From: Pseudooceanicola batsensis HTCC2597
GTDB taxonomy: Bacteria > Pseudomonadota > Alphaproteobacteria > Rhodobacterales > Rhodobacteraceae
Assembly: GCF_000152725.1 (NCBI RefSeq)
Contig: NZ_CH724131.1
Span: forward strand, 731,655 to 786,509
Direction of reading: 5' to 3'
DNA: 54,855 nucleotides
Below the pieces are notes generated by a model. That model did no database searches and was not told where the DNA came from. It saw nothing but the letters and a program-made list of their open reading frames with translations. Both the position numbers and the translations under genes were made by a program. Below, in pieces: positions 17,396 through 26,208 of this stretch (positions within the stretch are counted from its first letter, which is position 1; every line of letters starts with the position of its first letter).

Positions 17396-18400
17396 TCAGC
17401 GGCGCGCGCGGCTCATCCGGTCGGCCATCTTGATTGCCATGACCATCGACGAAGGGTCGGCCACGCCCTGCCCCGCGAGATCGAATGCCGTGCCGTGATC
17501 CGGCGAGGTTCGCACGAACGGCAGGCCGAGGGTGATGTTCACGCCCTTCTCCAGCCCCATGTACTTGACGGGGATCAGCCCCTGATCGTGGTACTGGGCG
17601 ACGACCACGTCGAACTGCCCCTTGCGCGCCTGCATGAAGACGGTGTCCCCGGGCCACGGACCGCTGACGTCGATGCCCTCGGATTTTGCCTGGGCGATGG
17701 CTGGCGCGATGATGTCGATCTCTTCCCGGCCGAAGAGCCCGCCCTCTCCCGCATGCGGGTTCAGCCCGGCGACGGCCACGCGCGGTGCGCCGATCCCGAA
17801 GGCCTGACATCCCCGGTGCGCCAGCCGGATCGCGCGCATCTGCGCCGCAAAATCCGCCTGTTCCACGGCTTCCCGCAGTGACACGTGAATGGTGACGAGA
17901 ACGGTGCGCAGCTCTTCGTTGGCGAGCATCATCGCCACACGCCCGCCCGACTCGAGCACGCCGCTGTAGCGTTCCAGCATCTCGGTGTGCCCCGGAAAGG
18001 GCACACCGGCAAGGGCCAGCGCCTCCTTGTGGATGGGCGCGGTCACCAGACCCGAGACGCGCCCGGCCTTGGCATAGGACACCGCAGCCATGACCGCCTC
18101 GTGCGCCAGGCGCCCGGCCTCGGCCGAGATGCGGCCATAGGGATGCGGTTCGCTGCGGCTGCTGGCGATCAGCGGGATGACGCCCGGCTCCTGCGCGGCT
18201 TCTTCGGGCGAATCCAGCACCTTGAGCTTCGTGCTGGGGCACACCAGGTCGCGCGCCCGGGCGGCGGCGGCCGGAGGTCCGACAAGCATGCAGAAGGGCG
18301 CGTCGGGCTGTGTGACGGCACGCAGCGCGATTTCCGGGCCGATCCCGGCGGGGTCTCCCAATGTCACCGCCAGGGGCGGCCTTTGCGACTCGTTTCTCAT
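17396..18400 (-). CDS. pdxA: 4-hydroxythreonine-4-phosphate dehydrogenase
   Basis: NAD-dependent, divalent-metal enzyme of the DXP-dependent pyridoxal phosphate route. 334 residues. Motifs: VTLGDPAGIGPEI at the N-terminus, PGHTEML (metal-binding His region), LNPHAGEGG and QYHDQGLIPVK. It runs convergent to the KAS gene with 145 bp between. PdxA-like proteins also exist in aromatic catabolism, but the motif set and the presence of pdxH nearby support PdxA. Confidence 0.93.
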   Translation of the reverse strand: MRNESQRPPLAVTLGDPAGIGPEIALRAVTQPDAPFCMLVGPPAAAARARDLVCPSTKLKVLDSPEEAAQEPGVIPLIASSRSEPHPYGRISAEAGRLAHEAVMAAVSYAKAGRVSGLVTAPIHKEALALAGVPFPGHTEMLERYSGVLESGGRVAMMLANEELRTVLVTIHVSLREAVEQADFAAQMRAIRLAHRGCQAFGIGAPRVAVAGLNPHAGEGGLFGREEIDIIAPAIAQAKSEGIDVSGPWPGDTVFMQARKGQFDVVVAQYHDQGLIPVKYMGLEKGVNITLGLPFVRTSPDHGTAFDLAGQGVADPSSMVMAIKMADRMSRARR

Positions 18401-18557
18401 GCGGACACACTACCGCAGCGAAAGGTCTGAAAAAGGAAATTTGTCAGCCAGTTAAACTTTTCTCGCAACACAGGCGGGAACCGCCTCACGTAAAACTGTG
18501 TTGACCGGTCATGAAGCGGCAGACGCCGCCCCACACTGTCAACGAGAGAGAGTAACG

Positions 18558-19907
18558 ATGAAACATCTTCTGCTCACGACTGCAATGATCGCCGCCGGCG
18601 CCGCCGGCACGGCCATCGCTCAGGAACAGAACACCGCATCGCCCTTTGTTTCCGAACGGACCGAAGGCCAGATTCGCGCATCGGACTTCATCGGCATGCG
18701 CATCTACGCCGCGGCCGACGCCGGCGAAACCACCGAAGCCGAAGGAGCCCGCGAGAACTGGGAAGACGTCGGCGAGGTCAATGACGTGATCATGGACCGC
18801 GACGGCCAGGTCCAGTCGGTTCTGGTCGACATCGGCGGCTTTCTCGGCATCGGCGAACGCCAGGTTGCCGTGACGCTGGACGAAGTGCAGTTCGTTTCGG
18901 ACAATTCGACCGAAGACGGACAGGACTTCTTCCTGGTTCTGAACGCCGATCCGGCCACGCTGGAAGAGGCCCCGGCCTACGGGATGGACAACCAGTCCGC
19001 AGGTGCCGGCATGAACACCGGTGCAGAAGCCGAGCGCACGGAACAGACCGCCGAAGCCGGTAACATGGACGAGAACCAGTCCGGCGATCAGATGGCCACG
19101 GCCGACACCGGCGCCACCTCGCAGACCGCGTCGCAGGACAGCGACATGGCCGCGAACGACGCCGAAGACATGGCCGAGGACACCGGTGAAGACGTCGCTC
19201 AGGCCACGGATTCGGCCGAAGAGTCGATCGAAGACGGCGCCGAAGAGATGGCCCAAGCTGGCGAGAACGCCGGCGAGACGATGGAAGAAGGTGCCGAAGA
19301 CGTCGCCGTCGCCACCGAGAACGCTGGCGAATCCGTCGAGGAAGGCGCCGAGGACATGGCACAGTCGGCTGAAAACGCCGCCGACGAAGCCGGTCAGGAA
19401 CTTGCCGAAGCCGGCGATGCTGCAGAAGCCGAAGCCGAGCAGATGGCCTCGGAAGATGCCGCCACGGACGGGCAGTCCGACGCGCGACTGACCGCCACCG
19501 ACACCGAGATGGCGGGCACCGAAGCTGACCAGACCGCGGGCACCATGGACGGTGACCAGACGGCAGGCAACATGGACGGTGGCTTTGCCGGCACCGCCGA
19601 CGGGACTTTCCCCGGTACGCCGGTCGAGAACACCTACCTCACCGCCGACAATCTGGACGGCGCGCGTGTCTATGACGCCAACGACGAGTGGGTCGGCGAG
19701 ATCTCCGAGCTGATCGTGACCGAAGAAGGCGAGATCACCGACGCGATCATCGACGTGGGCGGCTTCCTCGGGATCGGCGAAAAGCCGGTCGCCCTGAAGC
19801 TCTCGGATCTCCAGATCCTGCGCCAGGACGGTAGCGACGACGTGCGCATCTACACCGCGATGGCCGAGGAAGAACTGGAATCCATGCCGGAGTTCCAACA
19901 AGACTGA
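18558..19907 (+). CDS. Secreted protein with two PRC-barrel domains and acidic 18-residue repeats
   Basis: 449 residues. A signal peptide (MKHLLLTTAMIAAGAAGTAIAQ) is followed by a PRC-barrel-like domain at about 38-113 and a second at about 358-422; both contain VDIGGFLGIGE or VGGFLGIGE followed by Val-Ala and a conserved Leu. Between them lies about 220 residues of Glu/Asp/Ala/Gly-rich, nearly Lys-free linker. Residues 218-271 are three tandem 18-residue repeats of the form ENAGESVEEGAEDMAQSA, with a weaker fourth copy; 18 residues is five alpha-helical turns, so one acidic face could run the length. PRC barrels occur in RimM and photosynthetic reaction centres; the role here is unknown, presumably periplasmic. 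The start follows GAGAGAGAG. Confidence 0.88.
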   Translation: MKHLLLTTAMIAAGAAGTAIAQEQNTASPFVSERTEGQIRASDFIGMRIYAAADAGETTEAEGARENWEDVGEVNDVIMDRDGQVQSVLVDIGGFLGIGERQVAVTLDEVQFVSDNSTEDGQDFFLVLNADPATLEEAPAYGMDNQSAGAGMNTGAEAERTEQTAEAGNMDENQSGDQMATADTGATSQTASQDSDMAANDAEDMAEDTGEDVAQATDSAEESIEDGAEEMAQAGENAGETMEEGAEDVAVATENAGESVEEGAEDMAQSAENAADEAGQELAEAGDAAEAEAEQMASEDAATDGQSDARLTATDTEMAGTEADQTAGTMDGDQTAGNMDGGFAGTADGTFPGTPVENTYLTADNLDGARVYDANDEWVGEISELIVTEEGEITDAIIDVGGFLGIGEKPVALKLSDLQILRQDGSDDVRIYTAMAEEELESMPEFQQD

Positions 19908-19929
19908 TCCTGCTTCGGCAGTGAGTTGC

Positions 19930-19958
19930 GGGGGTCGCTTCGGCGGCCCCCCTTCTAT
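19930..19958 (+). terminator. Hairpin terminator after the PRC-barrel gene
   Basis: GGGGGTCGC-TTCG-GCGGCCCCC, a 9-bp stem with one G-T pair and a TTCG tetraloop, followed by CTTCTATT. The T run is poor, so termination may be partial. Confidence 0.55.
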
Positions 19959-20022
19959 TGGAACCCTCCCCGCAATAGGGACGTTTCCCCGAAAGTCCCC
20001 AAGCGAAAGGCGGCACCGGTAC

Positions 20023-21006
20023 ATGATGTTCGAAGTCCCCGAGGCCAAACGGTCCAGCCCCGCCGTCCGCCACGCCTCCGCGACTGACCGGTCCGTCTGC
20101 GTGATCGCCAATCCCGGCTCCGGACGCCGGGATCCCGGGCTTTTCGACAGGATCGACGCCGCCATGCGGGCCGAGGGCGGACGGCACGAGTTGCGCCTGG
20201 CCGACAAGGGCACCTCGCTCGAGGATCTGGCCCGCAAGGCTGTGGCGGACGGCTTCGATGTCATCGCGGCAGCCGGCGGCGACGGGACCATAGCCGCCGT
20301 TGCCTCGGCCATGTTCAATGCCCGCCGCGCGGGCGAGAGGGTCCCCCACCTCGGGGTGATACCCCTCGGCACTTTCAATTACGTCGCGCGGGCCATCGGC
20401 CTTCCGCTGGACGATCCCGAAGCCGCCTCGCGGCTTCTGTTCACGGCCGCCCCCCGCCCGCTGATGGTCGGCGAGATCAACGGGCGCGTCTTTCTGAACA
20501 ACGCCTCCCTCGGTGCCTATCCCGCGATCCTCGACCAGCGCGAGGGGATCTATCGGAAATGGGGCCGTTCGCGCCTCGCCGCCTACTGGTCTGTGGTGCG
20601 GGCCCTCTCGACACTGGGCAAGCCGCTCTCGATGAAGATCGACATCGATGGCCAGGAAATCCGCAAGAAATCCCCGCTCGCCTTCGTGGCAAGCTCAATC
20701 TACCAGATCGAACAGTTCGACCTGCCCGGCGCGGATGCCGTGCGCGCGGGCAAGTTCGCCGTCTTCGTGGCGCCCGACACCGGGCGCTATGGCCTGATCC
20801 TGCGCGCCCTGCGCCTCGCCGGGCGCACCGCCAGGCTGGGCCGCGACATGGAGATGTTCGCCGGCCGCCATGTCACCATCGAGACCCGCCAGAAACGCCG
20901 CCTCGTCGCGCGGGACGGCGAAAAGGACGAGATGGCAAGCCCCTTCTGCTTCCGCTTTCACCGCGACGCGTTGACCGTCGTGGGCCCCGAGGACCTGCCC
21001 CTATGA
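20023..21006 (+). CDS. Diacylglycerol kinase-family lipid kinase
   Basis: 327-residue protein of the DAGK catalytic family (YegS/DgkB/LCB5 fold), which phosphorylates lipids such as diacylglycerol or sphingoid bases. NPGSG near residue 30 and AAGGDGT near 82-88 form the nucleotide site; PLGTFNYVAR and NNASLGAYP are further family motifs. The start is taken at the ATG pair 20023/20026 (MMFEVPEAK); the open frame begins at 19921 but its first part overlaps the terminator. The stop overlaps the next ATG by four bases, coupling it to a metallophosphatase. The lipid substrate cannot be read from sequence. Confidence 0.87.
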   Translation: MMFEVPEAKRSSPAVRHASATDRSVCVIANPGSGRRDPGLFDRIDAAMRAEGGRHELRLADKGTSLEDLARKAVADGFDVIAAAGGDGTIAAVASAMFNARRAGERVPHLGVIPLGTFNYVARAIGLPLDDPEAASRLLFTAAPRPLMVGEINGRVFLNNASLGAYPAILDQREGIYRKWGRSRLAAYWSVVRALSTLGKPLSMKIDIDGQEIRKKSPLAFVASSIYQIEQFDLPGADAVRAGKFAVFVAPDTGRYGLILRALRLAGRTARLGRDMEMFAGRHVTIETRQKRRLVARDGEKDEMASPFCFRFHRDALTVVGPEDLPL

Positions 21007-21839
21007 CGCGGCTGATCCACCTGTCCGACCTTCACTTCGGTCGCGACCGGCCCGAGTTGATGCGCCCCCTCCTCACGGCCGTCAACGACCTGGGGCCCGA
21101 TATCGTGGCGATCTCGGGCGATCTGACGCAAAGGGCCAGGTCCAGCCAGTTCCGGGCCGCCCGGACCTTCATCGACCACATCGAGGCCCCGGTCCTCTGC
21201 GTGCCCGGCAACCACGACCTTCCGGCGCACCGCCCGATCCGGCGCTTCCTGAACTCCTTCGCGAACTACAAGCGGCACATCTCGCCCGATCTCGCGCCGT
21301 CGCTGTTGTGCCCGGATCTGGCGGTCATCGGCATCAATACCAATTCGCCCTTTCGCTGGCAGTCGGGCTGGGCCAGTCGTCGCGGCATTCGCAAGGCTGC
21401 CGAACTGTGCCGGTCCGGCCCCGAGCACCGGCTGAACGTCGTCGTCGCCCACCACCCGTTCGAGATGCCCGAAGAGAGCCACAAGAGACCGATGTTCAAC
21501 GCGGAGTGGGGCCTGGCGTGCCTGGCCGAGGCCGGCGCCCATGTCGTGCTGTCGGGTCACCTGCACCGCTGGCGCGTGATCGGCACCGACAAGGCCGAGG
21601 GCCCGGGCATCATCCAGATCCATTGCGGCACCGGCCTCTCCACCCGCCAGCGGGGCGAGCCGAACGACTTCGCGGTGCTCGAGATCGAGGGCAACCGTCC
21701 CGACAGCGCGCTGACCGTCACCCGCTGGATCGCCGGCCCTGAGAACCGCTTCTCCCCGCGTGAGCAGCACCACTTCGAGCGGAAGCAGGACCGCTGGCAG
21801 GCCCGCCCGACCGAGGTCCGCGCCGGCACCTCGTCCTGA
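21003..21839 (+). CDS. Calcineurin-like metallophosphoesterase
   Basis: 278-residue two-metal phosphoesterase. All metal-binding motifs are present in order: SDLHFG (Asp9, His11), ISGDLTQRA, PGNHDLP, AHHPFE and SGHLHRW. The ATG at 21003 overlaps the lipid kinase stop (ATGA), so both are made from one message and may act on the same lipid-phosphate pool. cAMP phosphodiesterase-type (CpdA) or LpxH-like activity are alternatives that cannot be separated here. serS follows 69 bp later on the same strand. Confidence 0.9.
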   Translation: MTRLIHLSDLHFGRDRPELMRPLLTAVNDLGPDIVAISGDLTQRARSSQFRAARTFIDHIEAPVLCVPGNHDLPAHRPIRRFLNSFANYKRHISPDLAPSLLCPDLAVIGINTNSPFRWQSGWASRRGIRKAAELCRSGPEHRLNVVVAHHPFEMPEESHKRPMFNAEWGLACLAEAGAHVVLSGHLHRWRVIGTDKAEGPGIIQIHCGTGLSTRQRGEPNDFAVLEIEGNRPDSALTVTRWIAGPENRFSPREQHHFERKQDRWQARPTEVRAGTSS

Positions 21840-21908
21840 ACCGGTTTTGCTGTCGGAAAAAATCCGCCATAAGCGGCGGCACCGATCAACCGATTCCGGA
21901 TCAGAGAC

Positions 21909-23198
21909 ATGCACGACATCCGCGCCATCCGCGACAACCCCGACGCATTCGACGCAGCCCTGGCACGCCGCGGAGTCTCTCCCCTCTCGTCCGAGATCCT
22001 CGCGCTCGATGAAAAGCGCCGCGCCTGCATTCACGCGGCCGAGAGCGCGCAGGCCGACCAGAACGCCTCGTCCAAGGAGATCGGCAAGGCCAAGGCCAGC
22101 GGAGACGAGGCCGAATTCGAACGCCTGCGCGCCCTGGTCGCCGCCAAGAAGGACGAGGTCGCCCGCATGCAGGCCGAGGCCAAGGACTGGGACCGCAAGC
22201 TGACCGACATGCTGATGGGCATTCCCAACCTGCCCCATGACGACGTCCCCGACGGGGCGGACGAGGACGACAACGCCGAACTGCGCCGCCACGGCACGCC
22301 GCCCGAGTTCGCCTTCAAGCCGCTGGAACACTACGAGCTTCCCGGCGTGCAGGAGGGCATGGATTTCGAGACCGCGGCCAAGCTCTCCGGCTCGCGGTTC
22401 GTGGTCCTCTCCGGTGCGGTCGCCCGCATCCATCGCGCGCTGGCCCAGTTCATGCTCGACACGCATGTGTCCGAGAACGGCCTGACAGAGACCTGGACGC
22501 CGGTCCTGGTCAAGGAAGAGATGATGTACGGCACCGGCCAGCTGCCCAAGTTCGGCGAGGACAGCTATCGGACCCGCGAGGGCTGGTGGCTCGTCCCGAC
22601 GGCCGAGGTCACGCTGACCAATATCGTCAACGACGTGATGATCGCCGACAGTTATCTGCCCCGCCGCTACGTGGCCCATACCCAGTGCTTCCGCTCCGAG
22701 GCCGGGTCCGCGGGCCGCGACACCGCCGGCATGCTGCGCCAGCACCAGTTCGAGAAGGTCGAGATGGTTTCGATCACCCGCCCGGAGGAGAGCCGCGCGG
22801 AACTCGATCGCATGACCGACTGCGCCGAGGGCATCCTGCGCCGGCTTGGCCTGGCCTTCCGCACGGTCGTTCTCTGCACCGGTGATATGGGGTTCGGCGC
22901 GCGCCGCACGCATGACATCGAGGTCTGGCTGCCTGGCCAGAACGCCTATCGCGAGATCTCCTCGGTCTCGGTCTGCGGCGATTTCCAGGCCCGGCGCATG
23001 AACGCGCGCTACCGGCCCGAGGGCGGCAAGCCGGACTATGTCCACACCCTCAACGGCTCCGGGCTCGCCGTCGGCCGCTGTCTGATCGCGGTCCTCGAGA
23101 ACGGCCAGTGCGAGGACGGGTCGGTCGCCCTGCCCGAGGCGCTGCATCCCTGGCTGGGGGGCAAGACGACCCTGACGGCAGAGGGTCAGCTGGTCTGA
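21909..23198 (+). CDS. serS: Seryl-tRNA synthetase
   Basis: Class II aminoacyl-tRNA synthetase, 429 residues, usual length. An N-terminal coiled-coil arm (about 30-100, Lys/Glu/Ala-rich) grips tRNA-Ser. Class II motif 2 [14 protein letters not shown] and motif 3 [16 protein letters not shown] are clear, as is the serine-binding TAEVTLTN. It is followed by a terminator and a convergent EF-hand gene. Confidence 0.98.
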   Translation: MHDIRAIRDNPDAFDAALARRGVSPLSSEILALDEKRRACIHAAESAQADQNASSKEIGKAKASGDEAEFERLRALVAAKKDEVARMQAEAKDWDRKLTDMLMGIPNLPHDDVPDGADEDDNAELRRHGTPPEFAFKPLEHYELPGVQEGMDFETAAKLSGSRFVVLSGAVARIHRALAQFMLDTHVSENGLTETWTPVLVKEEMMYGTGQLPKFGEDSYRTREGWWLVPTAEVTLTNIVNDVMIADSYLPRRYVAHTQCFRSEAGSAGRDTAGMLRQHQFEKVEMVSITRPEESRAELDRMTDCAEGILRRLGLAFRTVVLCTGDMGFGARRTHDIEVWLPGQNAYREISSVSVCGDFQARRMNARYRPEGGKPDYVHTLNGSGLAVGRCLIAVLENGQCEDGSVALPEALHPWLGGKTTLTAEGQLV

Positions 23199-23219
23199 CC
23201 GCCCTGCCCGCACGAAAGA

Positions 23220-23252
23220 ACCGCACCCCTTCCGGGATGCGGTCCCCTTTTT
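23220..23252 (+). terminator. Terminator after serS
   Basis: ACCGCACCCC-TTCC-GGGATGCGGT stem with one bulged base, followed by CCCCTTTTT. Read on the minus strand the tail is TTCTTTC, so it may also serve the convergent EF-hand gene. Confidence 0.65.
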
Positions 23253-23289
23253 GGTCGCCGGTGTCGGCCGGAGCCGACGGGCGGACCGG

Positions 23290-23529
23290 TCAGCCCGATG
23301 TGACGAGCCCTTCGTCGACGGCCGCGGTCAGCTCATCCTCGCTCACGTCGCCGCTGTCGTCGGTGTCGATCTCGATGAAGACCTCTTCGGTCAGGCCCGG
23401 ATAGGCTGTCACCAGCTCTTCCATGGAGTAGGTGCCGTTCGCATCGGTGTCCTCGACCATGGTTTCGGCCAGCGCGGGGGCTGCTGCAAAACCGAGGATC
23501 GCGGCGGCGGTGGCAAAGGTCTTGGTCAT
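23290..23529 (-). CDS. Small secreted EF-hand protein
   Basis: 79 residues with a signal peptide (MTKTFATAAAILGFAAAPALA) and two calcium-binding loops: DTDANGTYSMEE at about 27-38 and DTDDSGDVSEDE at about 56-67. Both keep Asp/Asn at positions 1, 3, 5 and Glu at 12, though the Gly in each loop is at position 6 as expected. It probably binds calcium in the periplasm; no partner is evident. AAGGAG lies 7 bases before the ATG. Confidence 0.88.
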   Translation of the reverse strand: MTKTFATAAAILGFAAAPALAETMVEDTDANGTYSMEELVTAYPGLTEEVFIEIDTDDSGDVSEDELTAAVDEGLVTSG

Positions 23530-23895
23530 GTCTTCACTCCTTCTTGCGAGTTGTCCGACGGGGTTTCTGCTCCGTCACGGACAAGGTGTCGCCTGCGATA
23601 ATGTCGAACAAGGTGCTGAGGTGGCGTGGGAAAAGCCCGGCGCCGTTTGAGCAGACGATTGCCGGATCCGGTCGCGACCCTGGCCGTAACCTGCCGCTCG
23701 CGCCCCGTGCCGTCAGGACCCGCACCCCCGGTTCCGGCCGGTCTTTGCCGAAGGCCGGGCCGGTTCCCGCCGGAACCGCGCCGAGGCGTCCGCAGACATC
23801 GCGGCGGCAGGTTTCCGCCCGACACGCAGGCACCGAATCCGACGCGCGAGGACGAAGGGGGTGAACCGAACCCGGGCGCTTTGCGTAGACCCGGT
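23530..23895. other. Intergenic region between EF-hand gene and TspO-like gene
   Basis: 366 bp, divergent promoters expected. It is very GC-rich with several overlapping short inverted repeats around 23728-23785 (CCGGCC/GGCCGG), but no clear terminator, operator or coding ORF. Confidence 0.4.
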
Positions 23896-24612
23896 ATGGA
23901 ACGCATCAAAGCCATCCTCGTGCTCACCGCCGCCGTCGCATTCGCCGTGTCGCCCCTCATCTCGACCGGCTTCAACGGGTTCTCGCCCGACCAGTTCCCG
24001 GTGCCCCAGACCGATCCGCCGATTCAGCCGGCCGGCTGGGCGTTCTCGATCTGGCTGCCGATCTACGCCTGGCTCGTGGCGTCCGGCGGTTACGGTCTTC
24101 TGCGGCGGGACAACGACCCGGACTGGGGCCGCACGCGCTGGCCGCTGATCGTTTCGCTGGCGGTCGGCGCGGCCTGGATCCCGGTGGCGAACATTTCTCC
24201 GGAATGGGCCACGGCGCTCATCTGGATCATGTGGGCGACGGCGGTGCTGACGTTGCTGCGCAGCCCGGGCCGCGACCGGTGGTGGCTGCGCGCGCCGGTC
24301 GCGCTCTATGCCGGGTGGCTGACCGCTGCGGCCAGCGTGGCCTCTGGCCTTCTCGCCACCGGCTACGGGATCGAGCCGGTGGTGACCACCCATGCCGGGT
24401 TCCTGCTGCTTGCCCTCGCGCTGGCCTCGATGGTCCTGCGCCTGACCGGAGAGCCGGTCTATGTCCTCGCGATCCTCTGGGCGTTGGCCGGCATAGCCGT
24501 GGCGAACCTCGAGCCGCTGGTGACGATCATGGTCCTGCTGCCGGTGGTCGGGGCCATCCTGCTGGCCATCCCCGTGCTGGCCCGGATGCGCCGGTCCTCG
24601 GTCGCCTCCTGA
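23896..24612 (+). CDS. TspO/tryptophan-rich sensory-like membrane protein
   Basis: 238-residue polytopic protein with about seven hydrophobic segments and Trp-rich stretches (AGWAFSIWLPIYAWL, WIPVANISPEWATALIWIMW). This resembles the long TspO/MBR-related proteins of Rhodobacterales, whose short relatives bind porphyrins and affect tetrapyrrole traffic; for this longer form the function is not known. The start at ATG 23896 (MERIKAIL) opens the first membrane segment; there is no strong Shine-Dalgarno. The open frame extends to 23626 but that part is Arg/Pro-rich and looks non-coding. It is convergent with der. Confidence 0.78.
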   Translation: MERIKAILVLTAAVAFAVSPLISTGFNGFSPDQFPVPQTDPPIQPAGWAFSIWLPIYAWLVASGGYGLLRRDNDPDWGRTRWPLIVSLAVGAAWIPVANISPEWATALIWIMWATAVLTLLRSPGRDRWWLRAPVALYAGWLTAAASVASGLLATGYGIEPVVTTHAGFLLLALALASMVLRLTGEPVYVLAILWALAGIAVANLEPLVTIMVLLPVVGAILLAIPVLARMRRSSVAS

Positions 24613-24669
24613 CCGGCTCATGCCCGGTCAGGCCAGGCTGTTCGAGCCTCCAGTGCCGCGTGCAGCGCC

Positions 24670-26154
24670 TCAGCCGGGCTTGCCTTTGCCGAGGTGCTTG
24701 CGCAGCCGCGACGGCGTCGATTTCTTGCGGCCCTTGTAGGGGTTCTGGTCGGATTGCGACCGCATGTAGAGCCGGATCGGCGTGCCCGGCATGTCGAAAT
24801 CGGTCCGCAGCCCGTTCACCAGGTATCGCGAATAGCTGTCCGGCACGTCCTGCGGGTGCGAGCACATGACCACGAAGCCGGGCGGCCGGGTCTTGGCCTG
24901 CGTCATGTAGCGCAGGCGGATCCGCTTGCCCCCCGGCGCCGGCGGCGGATGCTGTTCCAGCATTCCCGTCAGCCACCGGTTCAGCTTGGCGGTGGAGATC
25001 CGGCGGTTCCAGGTCTCGTGCGCCGAAACGATGGCCGTCCGCAGCCGGTCCAGCCCCCGCCCCGTCCGTGCCGAGACCGTTACCAGCGGCGCGCCCCGAA
25101 GCTGCGGCAGAAGCCGCTCGAAGGACTCGCGCAGGTCGCGCAGCTTGCCCTGCTTGTCGTCCTCGAGATCCCACTTGTTCACGGCGACCACGACGGCCCG
25201 CCCCTCGCGCTCGGCCAGATCGGCGATCCGCAGATCCTGCTGTTCGAAGGGGATGGCGGCGTCCAGCAGCACCACGACCACTTCGGCGAACTTGACGGCC
25301 CGCAACCCGTCCGAGACAGACAGCTTTTCCAGCTTGTCCTGCACCTTGGCCCGCTTGCGCATCCCGGCCGTGTCGAACAACCGGACGGGCAGCCCCTCCC
25401 AATCCAGCCGCAGCGAGATCGAGTCGCGGGTGATGCCTGCCTCGGGCCCGGTCAGCAGCCGTTCCTCGCCCAGGATCCGGTTGATAAGCGTGGACTTGCC
25501 CGCGTTCGGCCGTCCCACCACCGCGACCTGAAGCGGCCGGGCGTCCGACGGCCGCCAGCTTTCGTCCTCTTCGGGTTCCTCGTCCACATCGGTATCGGTC
25601 TCGGGCGTCAGCCCCGCATCCGCAATGCGCGCGGCCGCTTCGCGTTCCCGCGCGGCGTAGGCCTCGGCCAACGGGTCCAGCACCTCGATCAGCTCGCCCA
25701 TGCCCTCGCCATGTTCGGCCGAGAGGCGCAGCGGCTCGCCCAGCCCCAGTTCGTAGGCCTCGAAAAGCCCGGCCTCTCCGGCGCGGCCCTCGGCCTTGTT
25801 CGCGGCCAGGATCACATGGGCCGAGCGTTTGCGGAGGATGTCGGCAAAGACGTGATCCGCCGGGGTCACCCCGACTCGGGCGTCGATGACGAAGAGGCAG
25901 ACATCGGCCATGCCGACCGCGCGCTCGGTCAGCTTGCGCATACGGCCCTGAAGGCTCTCGTCCGTCGCCTCTTCCAGCCCGGCCGTGTCGATCACGGTGA
26001 ACTTCAGGTGGCCCAGCCGGGCATCGCCTTCGCGCAGGTCACGGGTCACGCCGGGCTGGTTGTCGACCAGCGCGAGCTTCTTTCCGACGAGCCGGTTGAA
26101 CAGCGTGGACTTGCCGACATTGGGCCGTCCGACAATGGCGAGGGTAAAGGACAT
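24670..26154 (-). CDS. der: Ribosome-assembly GTPase Der (EngA)
   Basis: 494-residue double-GTPase needed for 50S maturation. Domain 1: GRPNVGKST (9-17), DTAGLEE and NKAE in place of the usual NKxD. Domain 2: [19 protein letters not shown]. The C-terminal KH-like domain ends in a basic tail [19 protein letters not shown]. The acidic linker between the GTPase domains ([12 protein letters not shown]) is typical. It is the last gene of the yfgM-bamB-der operon, the same order as in E. coli, 54 bp behind bamB. Confidence 0.97.
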   Translation of the reverse strand: MSFTLAIVGRPNVGKSTLFNRLVGKKLALVDNQPGVTRDLREGDARLGHLKFTVIDTAGLEEATDESLQGRMRKLTERAVGMADVCLFVIDARVGVTPADHVFADILRKRSAHVILAANKAEGRAGEAGLFEAYELGLGEPLRLSAEHGEGMGELIEVLDPLAEAYAAREREAAARIADAGLTPETDTDVDEEPEEDESWRPSDARPLQVAVVGRPNAGKSTLINRILGEERLLTGPEAGITRDSISLRLDWEGLPVRLFDTAGMRKRAKVQDKLEKLSVSDGLRAVKFAEVVVVLLDAAIPFEQQDLRIADLAEREGRAVVVAVNKWDLEDDKQGKLRDLRESFERLLPQLRGAPLVTVSARTGRGLDRLRTAIVSAHETWNRRISTAKLNRWLTGMLEQHPPPAPGGKRIRLRYMTQAKTRPPGFVVMCSHPQDVPDSYSRYLVNGLRTDFDMPGTPIRLYMRSQSDQNPYKGRKKSTPSRLRKHLGKGKPG

Positions 26155-26208
26155 CCGCTTCGATCCGACATTCTGGGGCGAAAGCCGCCCCGATACCCCA
26201 TTCCGGCA

